Shown: in pieces, positions 19,270 through 28,276 of the stretch
How the letters are laid out: each line of letters opens with the position of its first letter
How positions within the stretch are numbered: the first letter of the stretch is position 1
Source of the DNA: Haliscomenobacter sp.
GTDB lineage: Bacteria > Bacteroidota > Bacteroidia > Chitinophagales > Saprospiraceae
DNA: 64,000 nt
NCBI RefSeq assembly: GCF_016718685.1
Contig: NZ_JADKCX010000010.1
Span: forward strand, 1-64,000
Reading direction: 5' to 3'
Notes under the pieces: model-generated
Seen by the model: only the letters and a program-made list of their open reading frames with translations
Database searches by the model: none
What the model was told of the DNA's origin: nothing
Made by a program: the position numbers and the translations under genes

Positions 19270-19848
19270 ATGAATCCTAAGGTCGATTTTTACTTCAACA
19301 AAGGCAACAAGTGGCAGGCAGAAATTGAGCAATTGAGAACAATTGTGCTTGACTGCATGCTCAGCGAAGAATTGAAATGGGGCGTTCCTTGCTACACCTT
19401 TCAAAAAAGCAACATCGTTTTAATCCATGTGTTTAAAGAATACTGTGCGTTTTTGTTTTTTAAAGGGGCCTTGTTGCATGATGCCGGGGGTATTCTGGTC
19501 CAACAAACGGAAAATGTACAGGCGGCACGTCAAATTCGCTTCACCAGTGTTCAGCAGATTGTGGACATGGAAGCCATTTTAAAAGCCTATATTTATGAAG
19601 CGATTGAAGTGGAAAAAGCGGGATTAAAAGTGGAGTTAAAAAAGACCACCGAATTCGCCATGCCCGAAGAATTTCAACACAAATTGACAGGAAACCCTGC
19701 CCTAAAAACCGCATTTGAAGCCTTGACTCCCGGACGGCAAAGGGCATACTTGTTGCATTTTTCTGCACCCAAACAAGCCAAGACCCGGGAAGCGAGAATT
19801 GAAAAATGTATGGCACAAATGCTCGATGGAAAGGGACTAGACGACTGA
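19270..19848 (+). CDS. YdeI/OmpD-associated family protein with DUF1801-like N-terminus
   Basis: 192-residue cytosolic protein. The first ~115 residues match the DUF1801-like fold (LKWGVPCYTF, FKEYCAFLFFKGALL). The C-terminus carries the YdeI/OmdA pattern ALTPGRQRAYLLHFSAPKQ followed by TREARIEKCM. Function is unknown; it has been linked loosely to stress resistance in other bacteria. Last gene of the ArsR operon, 9 bp after DoxX. Confidence 0.85.
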   Translation: MNPKVDFYFNKGNKWQAEIEQLRTIVLDCMLSEELKWGVPCYTFQKSNIVLIHVFKEYCAFLFFKGALLHDAGGILVQQTENVQAARQIRFTSVQQIVDMEAILKAYIYEAIEVEKAGLKVELKKTTEFAMPEEFQHKLTGNPALKTAFEALTPGRQRAYLLHFSAPKQAKTREARIEKCMAQMLDGKGLDD

Positions 19849-19865
19849 ATGAAATAGCCTAGGCC

Positions 19866-20018
19866 ATGAAAATACATTCCCCATTGTCATTTTTTCTACT
19901 GCTTACCAGTGTTTGCAGCGCCCAACCATTCGAAATTACCACCCTAAAACCCGACTTTAAAACAAGCGATCTGGTGGTTCCGATGATGGAAAAATTTCTT
20001 AACAAAGAAAACAGATAA
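19866..20018 (+). pseudogene. Short ORF with signal peptide, probably a 5' gene remnant
   Basis: Encodes 50 residues: MKIHSPLSFFLLLTSVCSAQ looks like a clean signal peptide, followed by only ~30 mature residues (EITTLKPDFKTSDLVVPMME) before a stop. The mature part is too short for an exported domain and looks like the start of a larger protein, possibly a hydrolase, whose remainder has been replaced by the DUF6985 gene. It could instead be a genuine small secreted peptide. Confidence 0.4.
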
Positions 20019-20026
20019 CAAGGGTA

Positions 20027-20608
20027 ATGGGCAAAGAAATTCTATCCAACATAATTGGCCGACTAAAACAGGACGACAGTTTCCCAAGCTGGTGGAAAAG
20101 TGAAGCGCTTGAAATCCCCTACTTTGGCAATGACAAATTGACCATTACATTGATACATTTTGAACCAGAAAAGGACAAAACATTCCTTGACGAAGCTGAG
20201 CAAGCCTTGATGAATTTTATAAAATTAAATATCGATGACCGAAACTCAATTTCGGAACTTGCTTATAAAACTTGCCTGGATTTTTTTGCAGCAACTGGCT
20301 TTGATGAAGAAACGGTCAAAATGTTTCAAGAAGTTGAAAGCCCACAGCCTTGGCATTTAAAGACGATTGAACTAGGCAAACTACTCAAGTTGCAAAACAT
20401 AAATGACGTTTGGGGATTTATTCATCCGACAGAAATTTATGTTGCAAGAAGACCTTATAAAGATCAAGACATGTATGTTCAAGTTGCTTGTGAATGTGAT
20501 TGGGAAGAAGAACACGGGCTTCAACTTGTATTCAGACAAGGAAAAAAACTTACCAGAATAAGCGACCAAGACGGCCATCTAACGGAAGCCGATGCCTACG
20601 ATTGTTGA
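20027..20608 (+). CDS. DUF6985 domain protein
   Basis: 193-residue cytosolic protein. The C-terminal third (DVWGFIHPTEIYVARR, CDWEEEHGLQLVFRQGKKL, SDQDGHLT) matches what I recall of DUF6985, a family often found as orphan or immunity-like genes. It is more AT-rich than its neighbours and follows a truncated ORF, which suggests local insertion. Its 3' end overlaps the convergent DUF3300-like gene by 13 bp. Confidence 0.7.
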   Translation: MGKEILSNIIGRLKQDDSFPSWWKSEALEIPYFGNDKLTITLIHFEPEKDKTFLDEAEQALMNFIKLNIDDRNSISELAYKTCLDFFAATGFDEETVKMFQEVESPQPWHLKTIELGKLLKLQNINDVWGFIHPTEIYVARRPYKDQDMYVQVACECDWEEEHGLQLVFRQGKKLTRISDQDGHLTEADAYDC

Positions 20609-22134
20609 CTGATGGTCTTGTCATCAGTAGGAAGATTGGGTTTGCGGTCTGGCGTTATTTTTCGCTTAGCTGGCTGATCCGTTCGGGGAGCAGGAACGGG
20701 TTCGGGAACAACGACGGGAGCTTTCGGTGGTGCCCAATCGGAGATACGATCCCGTTTGACGGTGGTTTCGCGTTGTATTTCCGTTTTAGCCACTTCACGC
20801 GAGCGCAGAATTTGTGGGTATTTTTGGCTGTTCCTGTCCAAAAACTCTTCTGGACTAAGCACTTTTTGAGGGTTTTTGAGGTTGAAGTCCCGTCTTCCCT
20901 GCTCAAAACGACCAAACTCCCTCAGGCGTTCGGATAACTCTTTTTGAGGCGTAATAAAATCATTGGAAATTACGCTGCGGTTGCGCTCGCGCCAGTCTCT
21001 AACGCCCATTGAAATGGTGGCACCAGAGCTACGGTAGCCGTAATAGTGCTGGACAAAATGGGTAGAGAGGCGGTTGTACCGGTCATGGTGGTAGGGGCGA
21101 TCGAAATACCAGTTCATGAAATGGTAGGAAGGCAAATAGATGATCACTACGCCACGAGCACGGAAATAAGCGCCCCAATCCCACCACCAGGGGTAGGGAT
21201 GCCAGCGAGGGTAAGGCTCCCACCAGGGAAAACCATACCAGTACGGATAGGGATCGTAATCATGGTGCACTACCTGCCGATCCGGGCGCTTGTTGGCATT
21301 GTCTTTATCGTAATACACATCATCAAAAACATACACATCGTCGCCATTGGTTTCCGCTTCTTCGACCGCATATCCATTTTCGGTGGCATATTCCCGGGCG
21401 GCAGCTTGCAATTCCAGCTTGGCCTCCGGGTCATTTTCGATGTTGGTTTTCCAGTTCTGCAATTCCTCCGCATGAGCACGCGCAGTGACAAGGTTGAGCG
21501 AGTCCATTTTTTCGATCACCCAGGCCGGGTTTTCACGATAAACATCACCAACCATGATCGTGAAGCGCAGGTCTTCGTTCAATAAATCGATGACCTCCGG
21601 CAACGCCAACAGGTGGGTAAAAGCCTGCTGTGCGGGAATGGGGTACCCCGCAATGAGTCGCTCAAAAGCCCGCTGGGTCGTTTGGCTAAGGTCCTTGATT
21701 TGGGTCAAGGTTGGCATTTGCCGACTTACGACCCCAAAAGCCTCTTCCACTTTATCTGCGGGCATTACTTGCAGTAGTCTGCGGATCGCTGCGGGGTCGT
21801 TTTTTTGCAAAACGAGTGATTCCACCAGCCCCGGATAACGGTTCACATCGTAAAAGACGGCCTGGGTCGTGCGGGGAAAATCCTCGATGAGCGTACGGAA
21901 AGCTGCGCTGGTTTTTTCGCGCATGTTCTGCATCTTGATCAATATTTCCGGACTTTTCGTAGCCTGAAGGATGGCCAGCCGCGTTTCAGCAGGGTACAAC
22001 ACCAGCGCTTCGACAGATTTTTTATTCTCCTCTGCCAAATCGCCCAGCAGGGATAAGTCAGTTTGTGCAATACCCGCCTGAACGAATACCCACAAAACCA
22101 TCCCCAATACTGGCAAATAGCGCCTATTTTTCAT
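20596..22134 (-). CDS. Exported DUF3300-like protein with aromatic Pro/Tyr/Trp segment
   Basis: 512 residues with a signal peptide (MKNRRYLPVLGMVLWVFVQAGIAQ). The N-terminal ~230 residues are helical and repeat-like (SVEALVLYPAETRLAILQA, PAWVIEKMDSLN), resembling DUF3300. The centre holds an acidic stretch, then an unusual aromatic segment at about 290-345 rich in YPYW and PYPWWW. The C-terminus is charged and proline-rich, consistent with an unstructured exported tail. Function is unknown. Single-gene unit, convergent with the DUF6985 gene. Confidence 0.75.
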   Translation of the reverse strand: MKNRRYLPVLGMVLWVFVQAGIAQTDLSLLGDLAEENKKSVEALVLYPAETRLAILQATKSPEILIKMQNMREKTSAAFRTLIEDFPRTTQAVFYDVNRYPGLVESLVLQKNDPAAIRRLLQVMPADKVEEAFGVVSRQMPTLTQIKDLSQTTQRAFERLIAGYPIPAQQAFTHLLALPEVIDLLNEDLRFTIMVGDVYRENPAWVIEKMDSLNLVTARAHAEELQNWKTNIENDPEAKLELQAAAREYATENGYAVEEAETNGDDVYVFDDVYYDKDNANKRPDRQVVHHDYDPYPYWYGFPWWEPYPRWHPYPWWWDWGAYFRARGVVIIYLPSYHFMNWYFDRPYHHDRYNRLSTHFVQHYYGYRSSGATISMGVRDWRERNRSVISNDFITPQKELSERLREFGRFEQGRRDFNLKNPQKVLSPEEFLDRNSQKYPQILRSREVAKTEIQRETTVKRDRISDWAPPKAPVVVPEPVPAPRTDQPAKRKITPDRKPNLPTDDKTISQQS

Positions 22135-22239
22135 TTCATTTGATTTAAGGATGAAACAGAAATGTTACACTGCCATTGATAAACGGGTGGAAGAAGATTA
22201 GTCGTCGACCAAATGGGCTGCTAAAAACAGCTTACTGGG

Positions 22240-22914
22240 TCAAATTCCTGTTGTCGATTTACGCTGCAGCAGTAGCGTTTTGCTCATTTCCATTTGTTGT
22301 ATGACCACAAAGATGCTGATGATGGCCGCAAAATAGCACCAGACTGAAATGACATAATTGGGGTAAAGTATTTCGGCAATAAAAAAGGATGCCATCATGG
22401 GTAAACCTACGATCCACATTTTTGGGACAGTAGAAATAAAAGTTGGCAGGATGGTGAGTATCCCATAAATGCTCCAGGTAAATAGGATAAATGGCACTGG
22501 AAAATGGAGCTTATATTTGATGTGGTGATCCATTAATTGTGCCTCAAATGCATTGGTCAGCAAATAATACAAGGTATGAAGTGCAAAGACCAAGCCCAAT
22601 CCAGCTAAAAAAAGCAAAATTTTTTTGCGCTGTGGATTGTTTTCAAGCCTCAAAACCGCCATGGGCATCCATAAAGGCCAAAGTACCTCAGCAAAAAACA
22701 AGAACACAAAAGCAGCAGGTCGAAGCCAGGTGCTAAAAGACTCCTGAGTTAGTGACAACCAAACAAATCCTTCTGTAAATTGCTGGATGGCAAAAACAGC
22801 AGGAATTGCGGCAAACATCCTTTGTTTAGGTTCTGTCACCTTACGCGCAGCCAGGATGCCAGCCCCTGAAAGGATGACACCCGCACCAAAACTTGCAACT
22901 GTTGAAAAGCACAT
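22240..22914 (-). CDS. DUF6629 family membrane protein
   Basis: 224 residues with about six or seven membrane segments. The opening MCFSTVASFGAGVILSGAG and the motif AIQQFTEGFVWLSL are typical of the DUF6629 family, which lacks a known function. The start is unambiguous because MCFS is conserved. Stands alone between two minus-strand genes with roughly 105 bp (22135-22239) separating it from the DUF3300-like gene. Confidence 0.8.
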   Translation of the reverse strand: MCFSTVASFGAGVILSGAGILAARKVTEPKQRMFAAIPAVFAIQQFTEGFVWLSLTQESFSTWLRPAAFVFLFFAEVLWPLWMPMAVLRLENNPQRKKILLFLAGLGLVFALHTLYYLLTNAFEAQLMDHHIKYKLHFPVPFILFTWSIYGILTILPTFISTVPKMWIVGLPMMASFFIAEILYPNYVISVWCYFAAIISIFVVIQQMEMSKTLLLQRKSTTGI

Positions 22915-22940
22915 CGTTTGAGTTTTTCAATTGTGGGTCA

Positions 22941-23432
22941 CTAAATCAAAAAAAGCTGCTGCATCCATTTTAAGTCGGGCACTTCGGTTTTAGAATTGTA
23001 CTTCCTATTTCCGAACCGCCGAGCGACAAAAAAGTCCAGCACCCATTCCTTCATTTGGTTTTCGGTCATTTGGTCAGCGCTTTCCAACGCCCCTGATTTT
23101 AGGGGCATGATGTTGCTCTTCTACAAGGTTTTGGAGGCCATATTTAGCCTTGGAGGGCCAAAAATGACCAAATCATCAGTAGCAGGTTCGAGGAGGCTTA
23201 AAATGGTATGGAAATAGTCCTCTTCTTGGTGGTGACGACGCTCTTCCATCCTTTTTTGATTTTCTCCTGCTCTATTGCTCCAATGTGCTTTGCTAAGGGT
23301 TCCCCCTCCTAGTCCTCCTTCCTCGATTTCTGAGGAGATGTGTTGAATTTCAACCGCGGCGTTCTCCTCCGTGGGAAGATTGATGATCCACGCATTGCGC
23401 AAGTCAAGCCATATTCCGGTTTGTTTTTTCAT
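22941..23432 (-). CDS. eRF1-domain-like 'translational machinery protein' (two frameshifts)
   Basis: Opening MKKQTGIWLDLRNAWIINL matches a short family described as translational machinery proteins, related to archaeo-eukaryotic release-factor domains (recalled, not searched). The frame breaks after LVIFGP. Adding one base near 23155 gives KAKYGLQNLVEEQHHAPKIRG, the expected continuation of the family's FGPGEAK motif. Removing one C near 23084 gives VESADQMTENQMKEWV, matching the conserved V-E-T-A-D-K-M-T pattern, and the protein ends at 22941. Restored length is about 163 residues. Both breaks fall inside conserved motifs that read well once corrected, so they are probably errors. Confidence 0.65.
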
Positions 23433-23574
23433 GACCTGATGTTTAAAAGAAATGTTTACCCCAATTTCAAGCCATTACCAGCAGTTGATACTGATGAAAA
23501 TCACTTAAATATCTGATTTAGATTATCTTGTATGAATAATCGCCATCGTTGTTGATTAATTTTCCGTAACCTAA

Positions 23575-24552
23575 TTATTGTTTTTTTCGCTTCTCCATGC
23601 GTTTAAAATACCCCCTGAACAAAAAATTGTGTTTCAGTGCTTCCATGTTCAACTTCAAGGCATTGGTGCTCTCTTCTACGTTGCTGAGGGTATGGCGTAA
23701 GCTCTCCGTGATGGTCGTATCCTTTAGTAGTGCGCCGATGGTTCCTTCGCGTTGGTTGAGGTCTTTATCCACGGAGGAGATCACCTGATCCAGGTTTTGG
23801 ACCAAGCGTGCCGCGTTTTCCTCTACCGTTTGAATGTTGTATAACGTTTGTTTGATCTGTCCAGCCATACTGGTATCGGTGAACAAGGTAGCGAGGGTGC
23901 CTTCACTTTGGGTCGCTTTGGCAAAGGTGCGGGTAACTTCTGACATCAAAGTAGAAGTTTGTTCCGTGGTCTCATGCAGGTGGATCAGAGAAGCCTTTAA
24001 ATTGGTGCTCAAGCTGAGGTCATCCAGTAGGCGAGTCAGTTGTGCACTGGTGCTGATGTGGCGCACGGTGAGCCGCAAATCTTCGGCAATGACGGCAATG
24101 TTATCATTGGTTCTGGACAAGGTTTGCAACATCGCGTCGGTGCTGACTTCTTCTTTGGAAGGCAACAAATCCCCGGCTTTTGCCACGGGTGCTTGGCCCT
24201 TTCCTGGGAACAGGTTGACTACGCGGTTGCCGATCAAACCATCGGTACCCAGACTCGCTACGGCATTGCGCCGGATGATGTCACGCATTTTGGTTTGGAT
24301 GTTCATGGTCACCTCGATGCTCGTATCGTTCAGGAAAACAACACTTTCCACCGCGCCGATTTCAATGCCTGAATACCGCACGTTGTTGCCCGACATCAGA
24401 CCATTGACCGCTCTGAAGCGGGTTTTTAGTTCAAAACTATCGGTAAACATGCCCCGGTTTTTGCCAATAAAATAGAGTGTCAGGATGAGGAGGAAAAGCC
24501 CGCACAGCACAAAAATGCCCAGTCTTACCGATTCAGCGTTTTGATTTTTCAT
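23575..24552 (-). CDS. MlaD/MCE family lipid transport protein
   Basis: 325 residues. One N-terminal membrane anchor (about 10-28) is followed by an MCE domain (about 38-120: FRAVNGLMSGNNVRYSGIEIGAVESV) that binds lipid in the periplasm. The rest is a long helical segment with repeating TSTLMSEVTRTF-type patterns, as in MlaD/PqiB-type hexamers. Last gene of the mla-like operon, 17 bp after the ATPase gene. Bacteroidota homologues are thought to move phospholipid between the two membranes. Confidence 0.9.
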   Translation of the reverse strand: MKNQNAESVRLGIFVLCGLFLLILTLYFIGKNRGMFTDSFELKTRFRAVNGLMSGNNVRYSGIEIGAVESVVFLNDTSIEVTMNIQTKMRDIIRRNAVASLGTDGLIGNRVVNLFPGKGQAPVAKAGDLLPSKEEVSTDAMLQTLSRTNDNIAVIAEDLRLTVRHISTSAQLTRLLDDLSLSTNLKASLIHLHETTEQTSTLMSEVTRTFAKATQSEGTLATLFTDTSMAGQIKQTLYNIQTVEENAARLVQNLDQVISSVDKDLNQREGTIGALLKDTTITESLRHTLSNVEESTNALKLNMEALKHNFLFRGYFKRMEKRKKQ

Positions 24553-24569
24553 GGTATGTAGTTAGAAGT

Positions 24570-25319
24570 CTATTGAAAGAATTGGCAAATTTTTTCATCG
24601 GCGGACTGCTTCAGCATTTCGTAGGTCCCTTCAGCGTAACATTTTCCATCAATCAGGATGGCAACCCGTTGGGCGGCCAGTTGTACACATTTCATGTCGT
24701 GGGTGATGATGATGGAAGAAGTATGGTAACGTTCACCAATCGTTTTCATCAGTGCAATGATCTCCAGACTGGTGATGGCGTCTAATCCGGTAGTGGGTTC
24801 GTCGTACAACATAATCTCGGGTTTGAGGATCAGGGTGCGGGCCAAGGCGATGCGTTTACGCATCCCTCCGGATAGTTCGGAGGGCATTTTATCCACGGTA
24901 TGTTCTAAGCCCACATTCTCCAGTGCCTCCATGACCAAGCCATCCACTTCCGCCTGATTGAGTTGGATGGAATGTCGACGCAGTGGAAACTCCAGGTTTT
25001 CCCGGATCGTCATGGAGTCGTAAAGGGCATTGCTCTGGAACAAAAAGCCCACTTTTGTGCGAATTTCATCCAGTTCAATTTTATCTATGTTCAATACATC
25101 TTGACCCAAAACGTTGATACTGCCCTGATCGGGGGTAATCAGGCCAATGATGCATTTGATCAAAACGGATTTACCGGAACCTGACCTGCCCAACACCACC
25201 AAGCTCTCGCCCTGGTACAATTCCAGGTTAAAATCATCCAGCACTTTATTGTCACCAAATGACTTGTAGAGGTGTTGAATGCTGATAACCGACTTGAGCG
25301 CATCGTTTGACTTTTTCAT
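24570..25319 (-). CDS. MlaF-type ABC transporter ATP-binding protein
   Basis: 249-residue ATPase: Walker A GRSGSGKS, Q-loop FLFQSNALYDSMT, signature LSGGMRKR, Walker B LYDEPTTGLD, and the H-loop in IIITHD. The LSGGM signature and SNALYDSM segment fit the MlaF/MkL group. The start at 25319 (MKKSNDALKS) is preferred because it begins 1 bp after the upstream permease stop. Powers lipid transport together with the neighbouring MlaE and MlaD proteins. Confidence 0.92.
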   Translation of the reverse strand: MKKSNDALKSVISIQHLYKSFGDNKVLDDFNLELYQGESLVVLGRSGSGKSVLIKCIIGLITPDQGSINVLGQDVLNIDKIELDEIRTKVGFLFQSNALYDSMTIRENLEFPLRRHSIQLNQAEVDGLVMEALENVGLEHTVDKMPSELSGGMRKRIALARTLILKPEIMLYDEPTTGLDAITSLEIIALMKTIGERYHTSSIIITHDMKCVQLAAQRVAILIDGKCYAEGTYEMLKQSADEKICQFFQ

Positions 25320-25320
25320 T

Positions 25321-26094
25321 TCACAACAAATCTGTAATCTGTACCGCAATCAAATCCAGAATAAATATCGCCACCGACGACACCACTACCGCCGAGTTGG
25401 CCGAACGGCCTACCCCTTCCGTACCTTTATTGGAATAGTACCCTTTGAAACAACCAATAATGCCAATGGCAAAACCAAAAAAGAAGGTTTTGATAAACGC
25501 CGGAACGATGTCGATGAAAAACAGGTAATCGAGAATTTTTTCGTAGAACAGGTGAAAACTCAGGTTTTCGTAAATATTGACCCCCAAAAAAGAACCGTAC
25601 AAAGAAATGGCATCGGCAATAATGACCAAAAACGGCAGCGTCAGCATAGCGGCAAGGGTACGCGTAACCACCAGGTATTTAAAGGGGTTGGTGCCGGATA
25701 CCTCCATGGCATCGATCTGCTCGGTGACCTTCATAGAGCCGAGTTCGGCCCCAATACTGGAACCAATTTTTCCGGCAAAAATCAAAGAGGTGACGATGGG
25801 GCCAATTTCGCGGATGATGGCGATGCCCACCATCGCGGGTATCTGCGCCTCAATGCCGTAGTACACCATTGTGGGGTGCAATTGCATGGTGAGCACCAGG
25901 CCAATGATGAAGGCCGTAAGCCCGATCAAGGGAAGTGATTTGTATCCAATGACAAAACACTGGTGAAAAAACTCCCCGAACTCATACCGTGGCCGAACGC
26001 CTTCTCCGAAAAAACGACCTATAAAACGGCTCATTTCCCCAGTTTCTTGTAAGAAGAGTCGCGTGTTTTTAGGAAGCGGTGGGAAATGTAGCAT
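25321..26094 (-). CDS. MlaE family lipid transport permease
   Basis: 257-residue inner-membrane permease with about five membrane segments and the MlaE signature region (REIGPIVTSLIFAGKIGSS, LGSMKVTEQIDAMEVSG). The start at 26094 (MLHFPPLPKN) is preferred over the frame's first ATG at 26124. Forms the transport core with the MlaF-type ATPase 1 bp downstream. No MlaB or MlaC gene is nearby, as is usual for short mla clusters in this phylum. Confidence 0.92.
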   Translation of the reverse strand: MLHFPPLPKNTRLFLQETGEMSRFIGRFFGEGVRPRYEFGEFFHQCFVIGYKSLPLIGLTAFIIGLVLTMQLHPTMVYYGIEAQIPAMVGIAIIREIGPIVTSLIFAGKIGSSIGAELGSMKVTEQIDAMEVSGTNPFKYLVVTRTLAAMLTLPFLVIIADAISLYGSFLGVNIYENLSFHLFYEKILDYLFFIDIVPAFIKTFFFGFAIGIIGCFKGYYSNKGTEGVGRSANSAVVVSSVAIFILDLIAVQITDLL

Positions 26095-26127
26095 CGTTGT
26101 AAATTTAGTACGCTGGCACCACAACTA

Positions 26128-26742
26128 TTACTTGAACAACTCGCCAAATGCTTGTTTCATGTGGTCAAAAGAAGTACCAATTCCTTTGCTGAAGCGTTGA
26201 ATTTTTTCTTTGACGGAATCGGAGTCGTGTTCGAGCCAAGTCAACAATTCATCAGCTTTGTATGTCAATTGGGAGACCTGCGCATCCAGAGAAGCCAGCT
26301 CGTGCAGGGAAGTAATGATGAACCGGGTACGGTACACCTCCATTTTGATGCGAAAAGTACTGATGGTATGTTTTTCTTCATCACCAAGTGCCGGATAAAG
26401 TTGATCAATGATAAACTCTAATTCGTACATGGTACGCAAGAGATCCTCCCGCCTATTCGTGAATTCATGTTCATTTTCTGGCGTAGCCTGTTTCAGTAAG
26501 GTTTTCAGCTCAACTGTGCGTTGCTTCAATTCTTCCAACAATTTACTTACCCAATGACTATGTCTACGCAAATGCTGAGACTGTTCGTCTAAAAAGCCCG
26601 AAAATTTTTTCCATTCCCGTTCAAAAGTTTCTTTTGCTTCACTACTCCCTAATGAGAGTTGCACGTTGAGTTTTTCTATTTCTGTTTTTACCCTGTTCCA
26701 TTGAGCTTTTGCATCATTGATGAGATTGCCTGCATTTTTCAT
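26128..26742 (-). CDS. Predicted coiled-coil protein at the head of the mla-like operon
   Basis: 204 residues, almost entirely helical and highly charged, with heptad-like spacing through about 10-180 (VKTEIEKLNVQLSLGSSEAK, LLEELKQRTVELKTLLKQA). No signal peptide, so it is cytosolic. It ends 33 bp before the MlaE start, indicating co-transcription with the lipid transporter. I do not recognise a named family. A structural or regulatory role for the transporter is inference from position only. Confidence 0.7.
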   Translation of the reverse strand: MKNAGNLINDAKAQWNRVKTEIEKLNVQLSLGSSEAKETFEREWKKFSGFLDEQSQHLRRHSHWVSKLLEELKQRTVELKTLLKQATPENEHEFTNRREDLLRTMYELEFIIDQLYPALGDEEKHTISTFRIKMEVYRTRFIITSLHELASLDAQVSQLTYKADELLTWLEHDSDSVKEKIQRFSKGIGTSFDHMKQAFGELFK

Positions 26743-26882
26743 GGCTAAAGGATTTAATGGTCAATCACTTGCAGAAGATATTTCCACTTCAAGATTGACG
26801 TTGTTTAGCGCAAATTGCATGCAGATGAAAGAGATATCAACGACGATTGTCATCCCTTTCCAATGATTTTGATTGATTTTTT

Positions 26883-27524
26883 CTAAGGTCGTACATAACC
26901 TGTTTCTCTCAACACCCGTAAGTCTAATTCTTTCAGGCCCAATTCCTCTATCGTCTGGATCAGGATATTCGCATAAATCGGATTGGTAGAATAGCCTCCT
27001 TTTTGCAAGCCTTCTGCCCAGGCACGATAATCCAGAATATCCAGGGCAAAAAGATAACCGTAACGATCCATTTTAGCCGGATTCAACAAGTGCGCCGAGT
27101 GACTCATATAGGATTGCCGGATGGTTGAATAAGCTTGAAAGCAGGATTCAATGAGCACGCCATTGGCATCACGATCGTCGTCATATTTGTAAATGGCTTG
27201 CCCCACCCACTCCTTCCCACATTTTAAGCCAAAATGGTTGTTGGCCTCCACGGCCAGCGAGCTGACCCCAGAATGTGATTCAACGATGGCTTGTGCAAGT
27301 TTGACACTGGCCGGAATGCCCGTCCGTTTCATTTCTTCGATGGCCAGCCAGGAAAACCTTTTTACATAAGCGACTTTAAGGGCTTTTTCCTCCGCTGGTG
27401 TTTGGGCAAAGGCTTGGAAAGAAACGAACAAAAAAGCAAACAGGCTGTATGTTGACGTCCGCTGAAGGTGTTTTAAGGGCCGGTATTTTCTGCCTTGGCT
27501 GGATGGTGTTGTCCAACTTATCAT
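26883..27524 (-). CDS. Glucosaminidase domain protein (peptidoglycan hydrolase)
   Basis: 213 residues with an N-terminal export signal (YSLFAFLFVSFQAFAQ after a basic leader). The catalytic-type domain contains GIPASVKLAQAIVESHSGVS, with a likely catalytic Glu in IVES, then NNHFGLKC, CFQAYST and YGYLFAL, all typical of Flg_J-like/LytF-type glucosaminidases. It probably cleaves peptidoglycan glycan strands in the periplasm. Single gene; a shorter N-terminus starting nearer the signal is possible. Confidence 0.88.
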   Translation of the reverse strand: MISWTTPSSQGRKYRPLKHLQRTSTYSLFAFLFVSFQAFAQTPAEEKALKVAYVKRFSWLAIEEMKRTGIPASVKLAQAIVESHSGVSSLAVEANNHFGLKCGKEWVGQAIYKYDDDRDANGVLIESCFQAYSTIRQSYMSHSAHLLNPAKMDRYGYLFALDILDYRAWAEGLQKGGYSTNPIYANILIQTIEELGLKELDLRVLRETGYVRP

Positions 27525-27710
27525 ACTTAATATTGATGTTTGTAAGTAAAATTTATGTGATCATGAGGCAGGACTACCACTGCCTAGACGTGTATAAGGA
27601 AACAGGATATGTAATATAAAATATATGCGTATAAAATTAGCTGATAGATTCAACTAGATGGGGTAAAGCTATAGTTTTTTTACATGCGGCCAAATAAAGT
27701 ACAAATTACT

Positions 27711-27744
27711 AGGGACACCAAGAGATATTTACCTTGATGTCCCT
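27711..27744. terminator. Probable terminator of the MarR/DUF6069 unit
   Basis: 12-bp stem AGGGACACCAAG (27711-27722) pairs with 27733-27744 with one mismatch. It lies 35 bp past the DUF6069 stop. The T tract is better on the plus strand, so direction is uncertain. Confidence 0.5.
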
Positions 27745-27778
27745 TAATTTTTTATTGTTTTTTATGCTAAAAACACGC

Positions 27779-28207
27779 TTACGCCAATACTCGAGTATTC
27801 CGTGTAAAACGTCCAAAAAAATACACCACGCTTCCAGCTACAACGATGTGCATTAAGTTCAGCCAAATAACCATCGTGACGGGCACTCCTGGAATCATCA
27901 ATGGATTGGCAAACGAAAGTACCAGCAGCACCGCCGCAACGATGGTAAATACCCGCCAGGGTTTATTCAGAAAGTAGTTGAGCAGCGCCAATACCAGACC
28001 AGCAATCAACGTGGGAATTAGTGAAGATGCAATGACCGGGATAACTGTAAGCGGCGCATTGGCCCCGGGAATAATCACCGAAGAGTCGATCAGACCAGCC
28101 GCTGATCCAACAAAAAACAATACACTGTTGACAGCTGCGGCGACAGCGCCAGCCAATGGAGCTGCACTCCAAAGTTTTTTAGCATTAATTTTTTCAGCAA
28201 TTACCAT
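27779..28207 (-). CDS. DUF6069 family membrane protein
   Basis: 142 residues with four membrane segments (about 14-35, 56-77, 84-102, 110-130). The N-terminus and GANAPLTVIPVIASSLIPTL segment match the DUF6069 pattern as I recall it; function unknown. Downstream of a MarR-type regulator on the same strand, with its own copy of the putative MarR operator in the 69-bp gap, so it is likely the regulator's target. Confidence 0.75.
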   Translation of the reverse strand: MVIAEKINAKKLWSAAPLAGAVAAAVNSVLFFVGSAAGLIDSSVIIPGANAPLTVIPVIASSLIPTLIAGLVLALLNYFLNKPWRVFTIVAAVLLVLSFANPLMIPGVPVTMVIWLNLMHIVVAGSVVYFFGRFTRNTRVLA

Positions 28208-28233
28208 GATGTTTGTTTTGATGGTTAAACAAA

Positions 28234-28249
28234 ATTTGTTTAGACAAAT
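28234..28249 (-). promoter_or_regulatory. Putative MarR operator before the DUF6069 gene
   Basis: Near-palindrome ATTTGTTTAGACAAAT, which matches the site upstream of the marR-type gene at 14 of 16 positions. It overlaps a perfect 17-bp palindrome, TAAACAAA-A-TTTGTTTA (28226-28242). It lies about 27 bp before the DUF6069 start. Confidence 0.6.
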
Positions 28250-28276
28250 ATACGAGCAAAAAAATATACCCTTTGA

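Noticed and set aside
26883..27524. Phage lysis gene
   Set aside because: The glucosaminidase has a normal export signal and housekeeping neighbours, with no holin or structural phage genes nearby.
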